A stretch of DNA of 64,000 nucleotides from Ochotona curzoniae. Lineage: Eukaryota; Chordata; Mammalia; Lagomorpha; Ochotonidae. The notes beneath the pieces are model-generated. The model was not told where the DNA came from. It ran no database searches and saw only the letters and a program-made list of their open reading frames with translations. The number at the start of each line of letters is the position of its first letter. The first letter of the stretch is position 1. This document shows, in pieces, positions 12,908 to 24,215 of the stretch. The stretch spans positions 3,348,001 to 3,412,000 of the forward strand of contig NW_024467120.1 in NCBI RefSeq assembly GCF_017591425.1, given 5' to 3'. A program made the position numbers and the translations under genes.

Positions 12908-13224
12908 AGTGGGAGGAGGCTGGAGCTGGGTATTCTGAAATGACCTGCATGTGTGGATGGTGAGGCCATGAAGGACTCAGAACGGACAACACAACAGAAG
13001 ACACAGGACACAGCCAAGTCAAGAGAAAACTTTGCGGGGTGAGGTCAGCTACGCCAAACACTAACAAAGCCACGTGCTTGGAGTGCCAGGAAACCATAAA
13101 ATGGCCATATTGGAAGGTCTTGGGTCTAGAGAAAGAGTGGGTGCACTTTGAAAAGTGAACAGTGATCAAGCAAGTTGCCTGATAGTAGTGAGCTGGGTGT
13201 GTCTGAGGCATGGGTATGGAAATG

Positions 13225-13546
13225 ACCTGGCACGGTACCCTAGCAGCAAAAGTCCTCACCTTGCATGCTCCAGGATCCCATATGGGCACCAGTTCGTGGC
13301 CGTGCTGCTCCATTTCCCATCTAGCTCCCTGCTGGGAAAGCAGTCGAGGATGGCCCAAAGCCTTGGAACTCTACACTTATGTAGGAAACCTGGAAGAGGC
13401 TCCTGGCTCCTGGCTTTGGATCAGCTCAGCTCCAGCCATTGCAGCCACTTGGAGAGTAAACTAGCGGATGGAAGATCTTTCTGTCTCTCCTTCTCTCTGT
13501 AAATCTGACTTTCAACAAAAATAAATAAATCTTAAAAAAAAAAAAG
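13225..13546 (+). mobile_element. C-type SINE
   Basis: The element is near full length, with a 'cctggcacggtaccctagca' head, a GGATCCCATATGGGCACC core, a small internal deletion near 13330, and an 'aaataaataaatcttaaaaa' tail. Confidence 0.9.
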
Positions 13547-15039
13547 TGTTACCATGGGAGGAAGCAATCGCAGAGAGGAAGGTTTCGGTTTTACGCTTTC
13601 AGTGGGTGAGCCTAGAGGAGAGGCTGGGAAGCCACAGAGCACAGGATGCAGTGGTGGAATGAAGGCAAGAGCCTAAATCTGGGCATGCTGGAGAGGCTGA
13701 GGCCCCACGGGGCTAATCTGCCAAAGAGAATTTATGACGCTGGAACAAAGGCGTTCTTTTGCCTTTTTCTTAGGAGCTGCAAAAATGAACAGCGCAGCAA
13801 GAAATGATTTTCCCCACCCCATTCTATTCCAGTAGGCCAGCTCTGTGCTTATCCCATCACAAGATGATGCCCCGTGGGTCAGCTCTGGGGACTGTCCCCT
13901 TAACTCTGCCACGGAACACCAGACTAGGGGCTCAGCACACACGTGGAAAGTGCCAACCCTTCCAAGAGACACTTGAGAAAGAACAGCCCTGTCCAACAGG
14001 GAGTTGGGAAGTTTGCCAAGCACTGGGGAAAGGGCAGGAACAAGTTGTTGCACGTGTCAACTGAAGCAGGAGGCAGGCAGGGCATGCGCGCATGGTTACA
14101 AGGTGCAGGATAAACCAGGAAGACCAACAGCTTTAACAATTTCACCAAGCAACGGAGTGTGAACACTCAGAATTCAAGACAAATACAGCCTGGCTTGTAT
14201 TTAGGGGGCTTCTAGAACACTGCCAATTACTTGCATTCCTACTTGCGTTCCTATCTACAGAATCTCCCAAGAGTTTTTATAAAGACTGCATGAAACAGCA
14301 AGATACCAAAAAGTTACCCCCTCCGTGCCTCTTAAAAGCAAAACTAGTCGGGGACCACACAGATGACACAGATTTAACGCACCTGCGATTTGCCTAAAGA
14401 AAAAAAAAATAGTTCCAGCCAAAGCTAAACATCTGTAGCTCATAAAGCTTAGAATAGCATGCAGAGAAAAACAACACAGGGAGTGAGCCCTTCCTCCTAT
14501 CAAAATCCTATTCTTGTTTGGGAGACCTGTCTGCCCCCTGATGAATCAAAAGGGTAAGTAACTGACAAAAAAAAGAATTTATATAAAAAGTGGGGGTGTT
14601 TTCTTGTGTGAATGAATATGAGAAATGGGAGAAGGAGCCTTCAAAGAGATGAGTTGTTCTTTGTCTTGAAGTAATCACGGAACTGGAACTGATGGACAGG
14701 AAAACGGCAAGACGGTGCGGAAGTACCCACAGGTCAGGTGCCAAGTGTGCGACAGACGGGGGGCTGAAATGGGGCTGGTTCCCAGGGAGACTTGGCTGCC
14801 AGAACAAGGACTTCAAGTTCCATATGGTGAGTTGTATGAAAACATAGGGCAGCCTTTATTCGTTGGATTCATTCAACCTGCTATGTATTACTTTAGTCAT
14901 TTGTGGAGTCATATAGCAAACCAATATGCATTACACAGCTAGTAGATAGCAGGTTCTCATTTAAGAATAGGGCAGTGGTTTTCAACAGGTGATGATTTTG
15001 CACTTCAGAAAGATCTGCAGACTTTTTTTTTAGTGTACT
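13547..15039. other. Intergenic, nothing recognised
   Basis: No repeat family, RNA gene or supported coding region is recognised. The small ORFs on both strands have no family resemblance. Confidence 0.45.
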
Positions 15040-15290
15040 TACTTCAGAAGCTGAGAGAGAAAATGGAAGAAAACTCCACTGGCTCACTCCCTCAAACACC
15101 TAACAGACAGGATCTAGGAACCAGGAACTTGATCTAGGTCTCCCTCAGCCACTTCAGCCCTCATCTGCTGTTTCTCAGGGTCTGCCTTAGCAGGAAGCTG
15201 GAGTCCAGAGCCAGAGCCAGGACATGGGTTTCGATGTGTATGTGAGTTGCTAAACATACCCCTCTGCTGACATGCTTTCCTGCGCATGCT
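15040..15290 (-). mobile_element. Old reverse SINE
   Basis: The order 'gagaaaatggaagaaaactc', 'tggctcactccctcaaacac', 'agcaggaagctggagtccag' and 'agccaggacatgggttt' matches a reversed and strongly diverged C-type SINE. Confidence 0.55.
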
Positions 15291-15796
15291 GGAGGCAAAG
15301 TTGCTACTGGCAGTTAGGCCAGAGACACTACCAAACCTGCAGTGTACAGCATAACCCCTCGGGCAAGGATGCTCCAGTCCCAAACGTCTGAGAGACCCTG
15401 GGCTAGGGGGATCCAGGGTCTCAGGAGAGGGCCTTGCCTCTCTCTCTGGGAAGCTTCAGGAACTCGAGGTTGCAATCTGATCATCTCAGTCTCCTGCACT
15501 CCACAGCTGAAGGAGGTACCTGGCACCAGGGGAGAGCAGGGCAAAGTGCCAGTAAGTTGGCTTGAGAGTTTATAAAGTTCCTGGAAGAACATTACATTAA
15601 AAGGAGGCTTGAAAGATGGACTGGGTGGCAAGGAGCGGATGGAGGAGGCGTGGTCACAAAGTAGGCGTAACTCGGATGTAAGACATACGGTCAGATGGGT
15701 GGAATGGAGGTGAAGCTGAGCAGTGGGGACCCTTTCGAGGGACATGTTTTAGGCTCTGCCTTCCCCCCACCTCCACAACCAAGAAAAGAGCCAATT

Positions 15797-15978
15797 CTTT
15801 TTTTTTAATGTATTTATTTTTGTTAGAAAGATTTACAGAGAGAAGGAGAGAAAGATATTCCACCTGCTGGTTCACTCCCTTAGTGGAGCAGCCAGGACAC
15901 GAACCAATTACTATATGGAAATCCTGGAGCATGCAAGGTGATGACTTTAGCCACTAGGCTACCACACCATGCCCGAAA
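15797..15978 (-). mobile_element. C-type SINE, reverse, internally deleted
   Basis: A reversed tail (ttttttaatgtatttatttt) and an AG-rich block are followed directly by the 'gcagccaggacacgaaccaa' and 'gccactaggctaccacacc' end. The middle of the body is missing. Confidence 0.75.
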
Positions 15979-16829
15979 GAGCCAGTTCTACCAGCTGTTC
16001 CATGCACTGCAGTCCATAGATCTCGCATCTATAGCTGGTAAGCATGTGTTCTAGGAGATTTTAGTCTAGATAAGAGCACCATGAAGGATTTGCTGAGAAA
16101 TTGCCTGAGACGTGGAAGCTGTCAGATAATCTCTTGGAACTGAAAAGCTCATCTCCATATTCCTTCAGATGCAGAAAATGAAAATGCAGCATCGCTTACT
16201 AGCGCCATCTAACCCGCATCTTCCCTAAATGGTGAGAACGCGCTGCCTTTGCCTGCTCTTTGCATCAGCGTTTCTGTTATTAACACTGTCTAGTTCTCAG
16301 TTCTCAGTCCTTGGAGAATTTTTTTTTTTCCCCATGAATTTAACATGAATGTAGAAACTTGCTCCAGGGTAAAACTTAGCTGAAATTATCAGAGATACGC
16401 TACTTAATAAAAAGGCCACAGATGAATCGCGGCCTCTTAGTAGTTTCCAATGTGGAGTTACCGTTCTCCTTCACCCGTGGCATCATGATTATTCATAAGG
16501 CGAAAAGGGCTGGCTTTATAAAGCGATTACATGCAGCAAATGGCCTTTTTTGTTCAACACAGGTGGCCGCCGCCACGGGGCAGGAGAGGACACGCAGGAG
16601 AGAGTTAAGAGGGCGGGAGAGAGGAGAGCAAAGCAACTGTGTCCCAGCTTTTCTTGAAAGGCCGTCCCTACATGGCATGCTTACAGATGTGGCCACAGGC
16701 TGCACTTTTCCAAAGTCCCACTCAGGTTATTTATTCAAGCCCAAGCCCCCCCAAATGGAGATACACAGCTTCCCAGGTTGCTAGGGTGTGGCTGTGCTTT
16801 GTACCCCACTGATGTCCACGCGCTATTGA
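15979..16829. other. Intergenic, mostly unique sequence
   Basis: No repeat is recognised. The 16390-16560 part is AT-rich with TTATTCATAA- and TTTATAAAG-type motifs and no repeat signature, so it could be a conserved non-coding segment. I cannot test conservation. Confidence 0.35.
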
Positions 16830-17110
16830 AGCATTGGTTGCTATTTAAGAGACGGGGCCAAGTGGAAAGTAACCAGGTCATGGGGCACTGTCCTTGGAGG
16901 GATTCACGCAGTTGTTCAAGTCCTCAGTGAGTCCTCCAGAGAGAGCCAAGAGTTGTGGAATGAAGCCAGCCCCCCGCCCCCACCCCGCCATGTGTGACCC
17001 CTTCTTCACACAGCCACTTGTGCATCCTGCTGTTACGTAGCCTGGGGCCCTCGGCCGGCACCAGGTTGTGAGGACCCTTCAGCCTCAAGAACCGTAAGCC
17101 GGATGGGTCC
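16830..17110 (+). mobile_element. MaLR (MST/THE1-like) LTR remnant
   Basis: The order of motifs resembles the ERVL-MaLR LTR: 'aagagacggggccaagtgga', 'ccaggtcatggggcactgtc', a GCCATGTG box, 'gggccctcggccggcaccag' and 'agcctcaagaaccgtaagcc'. It is old and has no coding internal part here. Confidence 0.55.
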
Positions 17111-17261
17111 TGTCTGTGTTGTCCAGCCTAGGTGGTCATGATTCCTCCAGCCACTCCTTCCATGCTAACACTTCTTTCTTTTTACTTATTCTCTAAGCAA
17201 AGGCCATTGGAGCTTGCACTGAAGGGATATCTGCAAAGGATCCTCTTAAGGCAGCAATCTA

Positions 17262-17520
17262 AGGGCTGGCATTTGGTACAGTAGGTTCAGCCACTGCTGT
17301 TCAACGCCAGCATCACCTGTCAGGGTACAGGTTCAAGTACTGTCTGCTCCACTTCCAATGCAGCTTCCTGCTTATGCACCTGGAAAAGCAGAGAATGATG
17401 GCTCAAGTATTTGGGCCCCCGCCACCCGTGCTGGAGACTCAGATAGTGTTCTCAGCTCCTGGTTTTGCTTAGACCAAGTCCTGACCATTGTGGGCGCTGA
17501 AGAGTAAACCACCATATAGA
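17262..17520 (+). mobile_element. Old C-type SINE, interrupted near its 3' tail
   Basis: The element has a 'gggctggcatttggtacagt' head, a 'caggttcaagtactgtctgc' B-box region and a diverged body ending at 'aaaccaccatataga'. A younger reverse SINE is inserted at 17521, and a short A-rich remainder follows at 17851. Confidence 0.75.
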
Positions 17521-17850
17521 TTTTTTTTAAGATTTATTTTTATTATTTGTTTTATTGGAAAGGCAGATATACAGAAAGGAAAGACAGAGAGGAAGATCTT
17601 CCGTCCGATGATTCACTCCCCAAGTGAGCGCAACGGGCCGATACTATGCCGATCTGAAGCCAGGAGCCTCTTCTGGGTCTCCCACGCGGGTGCAGGGTCC
17701 CACAGCTTTGGGCCGTCCTCAACTGCCTTCCCGGGCCACAGGCAGGGAGCTGGAAGGGAAGCGAGGCTGCTGGGATAGAACCGGTGCCCATATGGGATCT
17801 CGGGCATGCAAGGTGAGGACCTTAACCACTTGCGCCACCGCACCGGGCCC
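17521..17850 (-). mobile_element. Young C-type SINE nested in older SINE
   Basis: This is a reverse full-length element from the T-rich tail to the 'cgccaccgcaccgggccc' end. Its target-site duplication is tatagatttt on both sides (around 17515 and 17853). The sequence is close to the youngest copies in the window. Confidence 0.93.
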
Positions 17851-18129
17851 CGTATAGATTTTAAAAAGCCGCTTTCCCAGCACCGGTTCCTCACCCCCAC
17901 CCCGTCTGCAAGGGACTTCTTTTACCTCTTCACGTATCTCTGCATTTGAATGTTGATTTTTCCCTTTTCTGCTATGGCCACGCCTCCTTGCTTGCTTTCT
18001 GAACCTAACCTAAATTTACACACAGGCCTTCAGGATCTTGCGCAGGGTCCCCCGGGGAGGCAGCTCTAGGATTTTCCCAGGACTCTGTTCGCGGCATCTC
18101 CACAGCTTGCCTGTGCAAGACTCCTTCCG

Positions 18130-18260
18130 GCCTCATTTACACAGGAGGTCCCAATGCACCGAGAGCAGAAGTTACTTGTTCAAGGGCGCAGAGCTGGAGC
18201 AGGGGAGAGCTGGGAGCCAAAGGCAGGCTGATGGAGCTCTCAGCATCCTCTGTCCCCACC
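18130..18260 (+). mobile_element. MIR fragment
   Basis: The core order resembles MIR: 'catttacacaggaggtccca', 'agttacttgttcaagggcgc', an 'agagctg' repeat and 'gggagccaaaggcaggctga'. The match covers roughly the central and 3' part of the family. Confidence 0.6.
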
Positions 18261-18481
18261 CCAACGCAGCTGCTTCAGGAGACAGCCCTTCTCCTGGGCT
18301 CAGCTGGCCCCAGGCAGGGCACAGACGGTCAAGGCAGGGCATCTGCAGGGACACAGTGGCACTGCCTTGCTTGCTTTTGTTTTATCTGTTAGGGGATGTG
18401 ACTTCAGATGCCCCACCTGTGCATTGGTGCCTCTGGGGCTGCCCAATTTCATCCCACACGCAATTCTGCAAACTACTGCTG

Positions 18482-18925
18482 TAGTTTGAACTGGATTCAC
18501 ATCCTACAGTCAGGCCAGACTGAAAGTCGCACAGTCACAAGTTGGTGGCACTACAGAGATAGAAATTTTGTACCTGGTTATGATGCTTGGCAAATGCACC
18601 TCATGGGACCCTGGGTCCTCGGGGAATCCCCCTGACGGGTCATTCTTTAGGGAGGGTTGGCTATCAAAGCCAGGCTGGGCTCAGCTCCTCTCTGCTTCCT
18701 TGCCCATCATATTCCTTGACCCCCTTGCTGAGTGATGGTCTGAGCCACTTTGAGACTTGGCCTGCAGGGAACCAATGCAGAGACCAAAACCATGCAACAC
18801 ACCCAATCTTGGACCAGAACTCTTCAGAGTACTGAGCCAAAATAAGCCCCTTTCCTTGATCAAGCTAGATCGTCTCCGGAATCCTACCACAATGCTGACA
18901 AGTTGGCTAACAGAATACAATCACC
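18482..18925 (+). mobile_element. MaLR-like LTR remnant
   Basis: The 3' half carries 'gtactgagccaaaataagcc' and 'cctttccttgatcaagctag', the characteristic end of MST/THE1-type LTRs. The 5' half is more diverged. Boundaries are approximate. Confidence 0.5.
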
Positions 18926-19104
18926 ACGTGCTTTTCCAGGGAAGAAAACAAACCTTTGACAAGCAACGAGGAAGTTACACAGGTAGAGCCGAATGGGATT
19001 GTGGTCCTGGGATTTCCCTTGCACTTGTCGCCTACCTGGAAGGATTACAGAACTCATGCCTTGGTCTTTGCATTTTGCAAGTATCAAGGTTAACACTCCT
19101 GGGT

Positions 19105-19180
19105 GGGCACTGGGGTGCAGCTGATTAAACCATTACCTACAATGCCAGCTTCCCACAGAAGCACCAATTTGAGTTCTTGT
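19105..19180 (+). mobile_element. SINE 5'-head fragment
   Basis: The head 'gggtgggcactggggtgcag', 'gattaaaccattacctacaa' and 'gccagcttcccacagaagca' matches the older C-type SINE. The element stops where a reverse SINE tail begins. Confidence 0.55.
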
Positions 19181-19440
19181 AGCTGTGTTTTATTTTTAAA
19201 AAAGATTTCTTTGAAAGAGTTGCAGAGAAAGCAAGAGGGAGGGAGAGAACAAGTTTCCGTCTGCTGGTTCATGCTCCAAATGGCCTCAGTGGTAGAACTT
19301 GGCTAGGTAGAAGCCAGGAGGCAGTACCTCCAGCCAGATGTTCCAAGTGGGTGACAGGGGTCCAGGTATTGGGGCATCTTCTGCCTTCCTGGGTGCATGA
19401 GCGGGAAGCTGAGTCAGAAATGCAACAGTGGCCTAGGAGT
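19181..19440 (-). mobile_element. Old reverse SINE
   Basis: A reversed tail 'aaaaaagatttctttgaaag' leads into an AG-rich block, 'tggttcatgctccaaatggc', 'tgacaggggtccaggtattg' and 'gcgggaagctgagtcagaaa'. It abuts a sense SINE head, so the two are either head-to-tail neighbours or one is inserted in the other. Confidence 0.65.
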
Positions 19441-20489
19441 GCAGGAAAGACCATGTTTGAATACACATGAATCTACAGGAAGCAGTTGCATCCGGTTAGT
19501 TAGAATAAGCCAAGTAGTAAGACAAAACCACATGTTCATTGACAAAAACCAGGGACTCCTCTTGCCTCAGGGCCACTTAGGTGCCAGCCACAAGGGCCAG
19601 GACCACTCCAGGTGTCTCCTTACCCCTGGATCTTGGGGTCCAGCTTCCTGCATTGCCCTCTGCAGACAAACACACATCTGCCCTGATTTGGGCTCAATAA
19701 GACACTCATGCCTCCTTCTTGGGTTCCCTCACACGACAATTTTAAAGCAAATGGCTCCCTTTCTAATTAGGATACCAATTAACCTAGAGTGTGCCCATAA
19801 AAATCTCAGCCTCTTAGGGCAACATGTTTGCCCGGCTTGCTGCTGCAAGCTTTGTAGCTCTTAAATTGGCACCCTCCACACAAAACATTCAGTAACTCCG
19901 AACTGCCTGCAACCCTCAACTTCTGTGCCTCAACCTGACCATCAAACTCCTCCAGCAACCTGCAGCACATAGTAAGGGTTCTGTCATGCTCCATCATAGT
20001 GCGTGGAATAGGTGGGCTCCTGGGAGCTCATGTCTCCTCCCCGCTGCCGGGCTGGCCAGGTGCTGTGTGTGTGTTGCTCGGTTCTCACCAGATTGCAGCA
20101 GCAGCCGGCTGGGCTTGGCTGTGTTTATCTCCGTCTCTGCTTGCAGTAGGAAATGAGGATTTAACTGCCAGTTACACAGCTGGGGTGCTGCAAACCCGAC
20201 AGACAGGAAGGGGAGGATGAGCCCCTTACAGGAAAATGGTGGGTTAATGGGCAACTCTAATTGTTAAATCTAACTAGGAAGGAAGTCGATGAGATTAAGG
20301 ATCCTTCGGGTAAGAGAGCCAAGCTAACCAACAAGCAAATTAAAAAGCTTGCTGGACACAACTTTCCATTCCTCCTGGCATCCATCAGCTTCCCTCCTCA
20401 ACCTCCCAAGAAGGCAGTACAATAGGGCTTCAGCAGGGGTGTTTTCCTGAGCCAAAGGTTATACTTCCATGGCTAACCCCAAGAAAAAA

Positions 20490-20671
20490 AAGTCAGGGAC
20501 AAGGGGTTGGTGCCCAGCATGCCCACCTCCCATCTTAGAGAGTCTGGATTCAATTCCTGGGTCCAGCTCTGGTCTCCAGCTTTCTGCTAATGCAGACCCA
20601 AAGAGCCAGCAAGTGATGGCTCAAGAACTCCTGAGTCGCTATCATGCATGGAAGCCCGAGATGAGTTCGAG
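20490..20671 (+). mobile_element. Old SINE split by an LTR-like element
   Basis: The 5' and central part of an old C-type SINE ('aaggggttggtgcccagcat' to 'gaagcccgagatgagttcga') ends where the LTR-like element begins. Its tail ('gaagtaaaccatctcattga' and a CT-rich run) reappears at about 21240-21320, after the LTR. Confidence 0.65.
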
Positions 20672-21235
20672 GCTGCAAGTGAAGAACTGAGATGTTGTCT
20701 GCTTTTGTGGTTTCCGCCTTGCTTACTTGGCTGGGGGCTGTGGAACTCCAGGTCTGACAGTCTACGTGACTTGACATCCAGCAGGACACCTGGCAGGTCA
20801 CGTAGGCAGAGCACTCCTCAGGAAGGAAATCCTTGGTGTTAGATAAGACCCACTGCCCTATAGCCCATTAGTCTGTACTTCTTGAAAGTTGCTTGCTTCA
20901 AACCCACCAATAGAAGCCTGCCAACTTGCTCTTTTTAAAAGTGAACAGATAAACTGACCAATCATGACTGTATAATTGTGTGGAATGGGCCTGAAATGTA
21001 TAAGAACCCTGCGCTGTTGAACCTCAGCCCTTTTTCTCTTTTGGACCTTCTTCTGCCACTTCTGCTGCATTTTTCTTGCTTAGGCCACCATGGCATGCCA
21101 CCGGGGCGGCTGCTACTGCTCCCCCATCCTGCTGGGCTGGGAGACTGGGTTAGTTTGGATAAACCGCCTTTATGCGTTTGCATTGACTTCAGACTCCTGA
21201 TGATTTTCTGGGGATCGCAAAATCTGGGCACAACA
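20672..21235 (+). mobile_element. Solo LTR-like element, copy 1
   Basis: The roughly 560-bp element shares strong similarity with 38073-38632. It has LTR-type architecture: a CCAATCA box (about 20960), a TATAAGAACC TATA-like box (about 21000), a GATAAACC signal-like motif and a terminal 'tctgggcacaaca'. TGTTGT at 20693 and ACAACA at 21235 would be inverted termini, but both copies share another 21 bp upstream, so the true 5' edge is uncertain. No internal retroviral genes and no target-site duplication are seen. Confidence 0.65.
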
Positions 21236-21320
21236 CAAACATTGGAGAAGTAAACCATCTCATTGAAGATCTCTTTCTCCCTGTGCCTGTCTCTGTCTCT
21301 CTTTCCTTTTCAAATACATT

Positions 21321-21605
21321 TGATGGCTCAGTGGCTAAATCCTCACCTTGCATGCACTAAGATGCCATAGGGGTGCCGGTTCATGTCCCAGCTGCTCCAC
21401 TTCCCATCCAACTCCATGCTTGAGGCCTAGTAGAGGATGACCCAAAGCCCTGGAGGAAGCTCCTGACTCCTGGCTTCAGATCTACTTAGCTCTACACGTT
21501 GTGGTCACTTGGGAAGCGAACCAGAAGATGGAAGATCTTTCTCTCTCTCTCTGTTCTCTGTAAATCTGCCTTCCCAAGAAAAATAAATACCTCATAAAAA
21601 ATAAT
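21321..21605 (+). mobile_element. C-type SINE
   Basis: The element runs from 'gatggctcagtggctaaatc' through 'ggtgccggttcatgtcccag' to a CTCTCTCT tail and 'agaaaaataaatacctcata'. The central body has small deletions. Confidence 0.85.
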
Positions 21606-21869
21606 TTCAGAAGTGCTAACACAAAGATCGTAAAGGAGGGAGAGACGGGGAAGAGGGGGACAGGGAACAAGCACACAAACACGGGCTTCGGCCCCTCTGC
21701 TCCCCTTTGGCATATTCTTCAGAGAAACCGCCACAGCACCTCTTCAAAGAGCCCAAGGATCTTGGGGTTAGCCCATGCCAGCCCGTGCCAACAGCTGTCC
21801 GATCTAGGGAGCCCATCCTCCTGAACAAGCCGAAACAGTCCCAGCTCCAGCCAGAACCGGCTCCGGCTC

Positions 21870-21932
21870 CAGCCAGCACCACCCAGGCCCCAGCCAGCAC
21901 CACCCAGGCCCCAGCCAGCACCACCCAGGCCC
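21870..21932. repeat. Perfect 3 x 21-bp minisatellite
   Basis: A 21-bp unit starting cagccagcaccacccaggc occurs three times in a row with no mismatch (21870, 21891, 21912). A 12-bp-scale degenerate GC-rich run (ccagctccagccagaaccgg) precedes it. In one plus frame it encodes a repeated PASTTQA peptide, but I see no support for that being a real protein. Confidence 0.95.
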
Positions 21933-21939
21933 CGGGTCA

Positions 21940-23830
21940 TGCCCTGTCGTGTGTAGTTCCTTGTGCTTCAGTCACTGGGTCAGAAGTGGAAGACTTGCTT
22001 TGGCCAAAGCTGCTGTTCCTGCCAGAACGGGAGGTGGGCTCAGGCAGTCTGGGTCAAGGAACCACCAGTACCCGAGAGATCTGCCACTGGGAGGAGACCT
22101 GGTAGAGGAGCTTGGGAAACTGTCAGAACATAGTTCCTGCCAGTAAGCCCAAGAACCAAGGTAGAGACCAGGTCAGGGTACAGTACCCATCGTACCCAGG
22201 GTATATGCGTGGGTCAGGTCTGGGAGCAGGCCAGGCTAAGCCAGTTCATTACACCCACTGGCAGATCTGAAAACCAGGATGGAGTGTAGGATAGACCAGT
22301 TTGGGCCATAACACCATCAGTTCACATTAGGGTCAGGACTAAGGGCTGGTTGGGCTGGTTAGGCTGGACTAGGCCACAGCACCCACCACCATGAGCTGCA
22401 ACCGGGCACGAACCAAGCTGGGCCAGGCTGCAATACCCAGCAACGAATGGTGAGGTGAGTTGGGCCGTACCAGACTGTGCTGCAGCACCTACCAGTTCAC
22501 ATGAGACCCAGAGGGAGGAGTATGAGACAAGTAGCAAGGGAAATGCTGGCTTTCCAGCTGGGCCACTGCTTACACTGGAAAGCACAAGAATTGGAACTGG
22601 GTGAGGGTCAGGCTGAGCAGGGTTACAACACTTGTTGGCTTGCATGTGGGCTGGGTTGGGAGGTTAGCCAGGCTGGGCTAACCAACTGTTTCCACTGGTG
22701 CATGCATAGGCCAGAGTAGATTGGGTAGTTGGGCTTTGCCACAGAATCAGCTAGCAAGTGCTGGGACTAGGGCCAAATCATGTCAAGCTAGACTGCAGAA
22801 CCACCTAGAGAGAGCTAGATCCAGGACTGGGAAAGGGCCCAGTTATGGAAACTGTGGGAACCTCTCTGGTGGGCTACAGCTCCCACTGGTGAGCATGAGA
22901 ACCAGGACTGGGAGCGGGCCTGCTAGACAGGTGGTGGCACCCACTGGCATGGGTATGGCCTGGATCGTGGGGTTGCTTGGGTTGAACTAGACCCCAATGC
23001 CCATTGATGTGTATGAGAGTTGAATGGGATGTGAGACAGACTGGACCAGTCTGCTGTACATACCGGCAAGCACAGGAACCAGGGCTGGATGCAGGCCCAG
23101 TAAAAGTCCTGGGAGGTCACTCCAACTAGGCTATAGCTCCTGCTTGTGTATGTGAGGGCCAAGTATGTAGTGGATTGGGCTGAGCTGGGCCACAGCATCT
23201 ATTGGTTCATGTAAAAGGTGGGGCTGGAGACAGAAATAACCCAGCAATTGCAACTACCAGTGTGTGTATTGGCTGATGTGGGTTCCGGACTATGCCAGGC
23301 ACACACTGAGTCAGGTCTGAGATCACCACAGATGAGGTTTCTTTGGGGATCCCCCCCAACTGAACCACTGGACTCAGAACTCCAACCATGGGGAAAACTG
23401 TAGGATCTGTGGACTGACCGTGGAGTGAGTGTGTCACAGCTGGGCCTCCTCAGTGGCAAAGACAGAGCAGTGGATTACATGCCCAGATGCACACAGAGGA
23501 TATGGCAGTCCATTAGGTCCTGCAGAGGGCATCTGGTACCAGAGCAGACGGAGGAGGGCAGAACAAATTGATCAACTTCCTGAGCCAAGTGTTGGCTCTG
23601 GGACGACAGCAGGTGGTCATTCCGCATCTCTGGGTGCTGAGGCTGTTAGGAAGCTAGGAGTGGCATCTCCTCTTATCTCCCCCTTCCCAAGACACAGAAG
23701 GAAGAAAAAGAAAATTTAGAAATACTAGTCTCACCCACTTTCCCCTAATCCTCCACCCATCCCACACTGATCAACTGTGCAAACATCATCATCCATGCTC
23801 TTTTTGAAGTATTCTCATACATATCTTTGT
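21940..23830 (+). mobile_element. VNTR-containing poly(A)-type retroelement, copy A
   Basis: This stretch aligns colinearly, block by block, with 59270-61128. About 22130-23200 is a degenerate tandem array whose units recur around a 'ccactggca...gaaccaggactggg...gggctgggccacagcaccc' theme with a period of roughly 70-80 bp. It is followed by a shared non-repetitive 3' part (gacccagcaattgcaactac-type block, 'ggatatggcagtccattagg', 'agtctcacccactttcccct'). Unlike copy B, it has lost or never had a clean A-tail. The 5' edge is approximate. No ORF is recognised. It may be an L1 3' UTR or a separate composite family. Confidence 0.55.
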
Positions 23831-23849
23831 GGCTACACATATATGCATA

Positions 23850-23890
23850 CATCTGAGTGTGTGTGTGTATATATATGCATATATCCATCT
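23850..23890. repeat. TG/TA-rich simple repeat
   Basis: A gtgtgtgtgtatatatatgc-type run of alternating purine-pyrimidine sequence is present. Confidence 0.8.
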
Positions 23891-24043
23891 TATTTTTTGA
23901 TTCAGAAAGAAGAACGTCTCCTGAGGCATCAGCTCCATCAGGATCCTAGGCTAGCTCTGTCTCTAACCCCATGAACTACGGAAATGATAAAAGCTCTCTA
24001 ACCTTTGACTTGCTCATTTGTAAACAGAAGTTAACATCCAGAG

Positions 24044-24215
24044 GGAAGAGCATCGTGGCATGGCGGTTAAGATGCTGCTTGGAACACCTGTGCTCCATCC
24101 CTGAGTGACCGGGTCTCAGTCCTAGCTCCACTCTGTTGTTGGGTTCCCTTCCATGAAGTCCAGCTTGCTGATGCACATGCCGGGAGGTAACAGGTGATGA
24201 CTAAGGTACGGGGTT
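24044..24215 (+). mobile_element. Old SINE, partial
   Basis: The head 'tcgtggcatggcggttaaga', the B-box region 'gggtctcagtcctagctcca' and 'gtccagcttgctgatgcaca' match an old C-type SINE. The element fades after 24215. Confidence 0.65.

Noticed and set aside
21707..22105. A repeat-containing protein with a PASTTQA motif
   Set aside because: The ORF depends on the 21-bp minisatellite and has no supporting domain, splice context or conservation evidence.
22130..23200. CRISPR-like array
   Set aside because: The units are degenerate with no constant repeat and variable spacer structure, and the DNA is mammalian.
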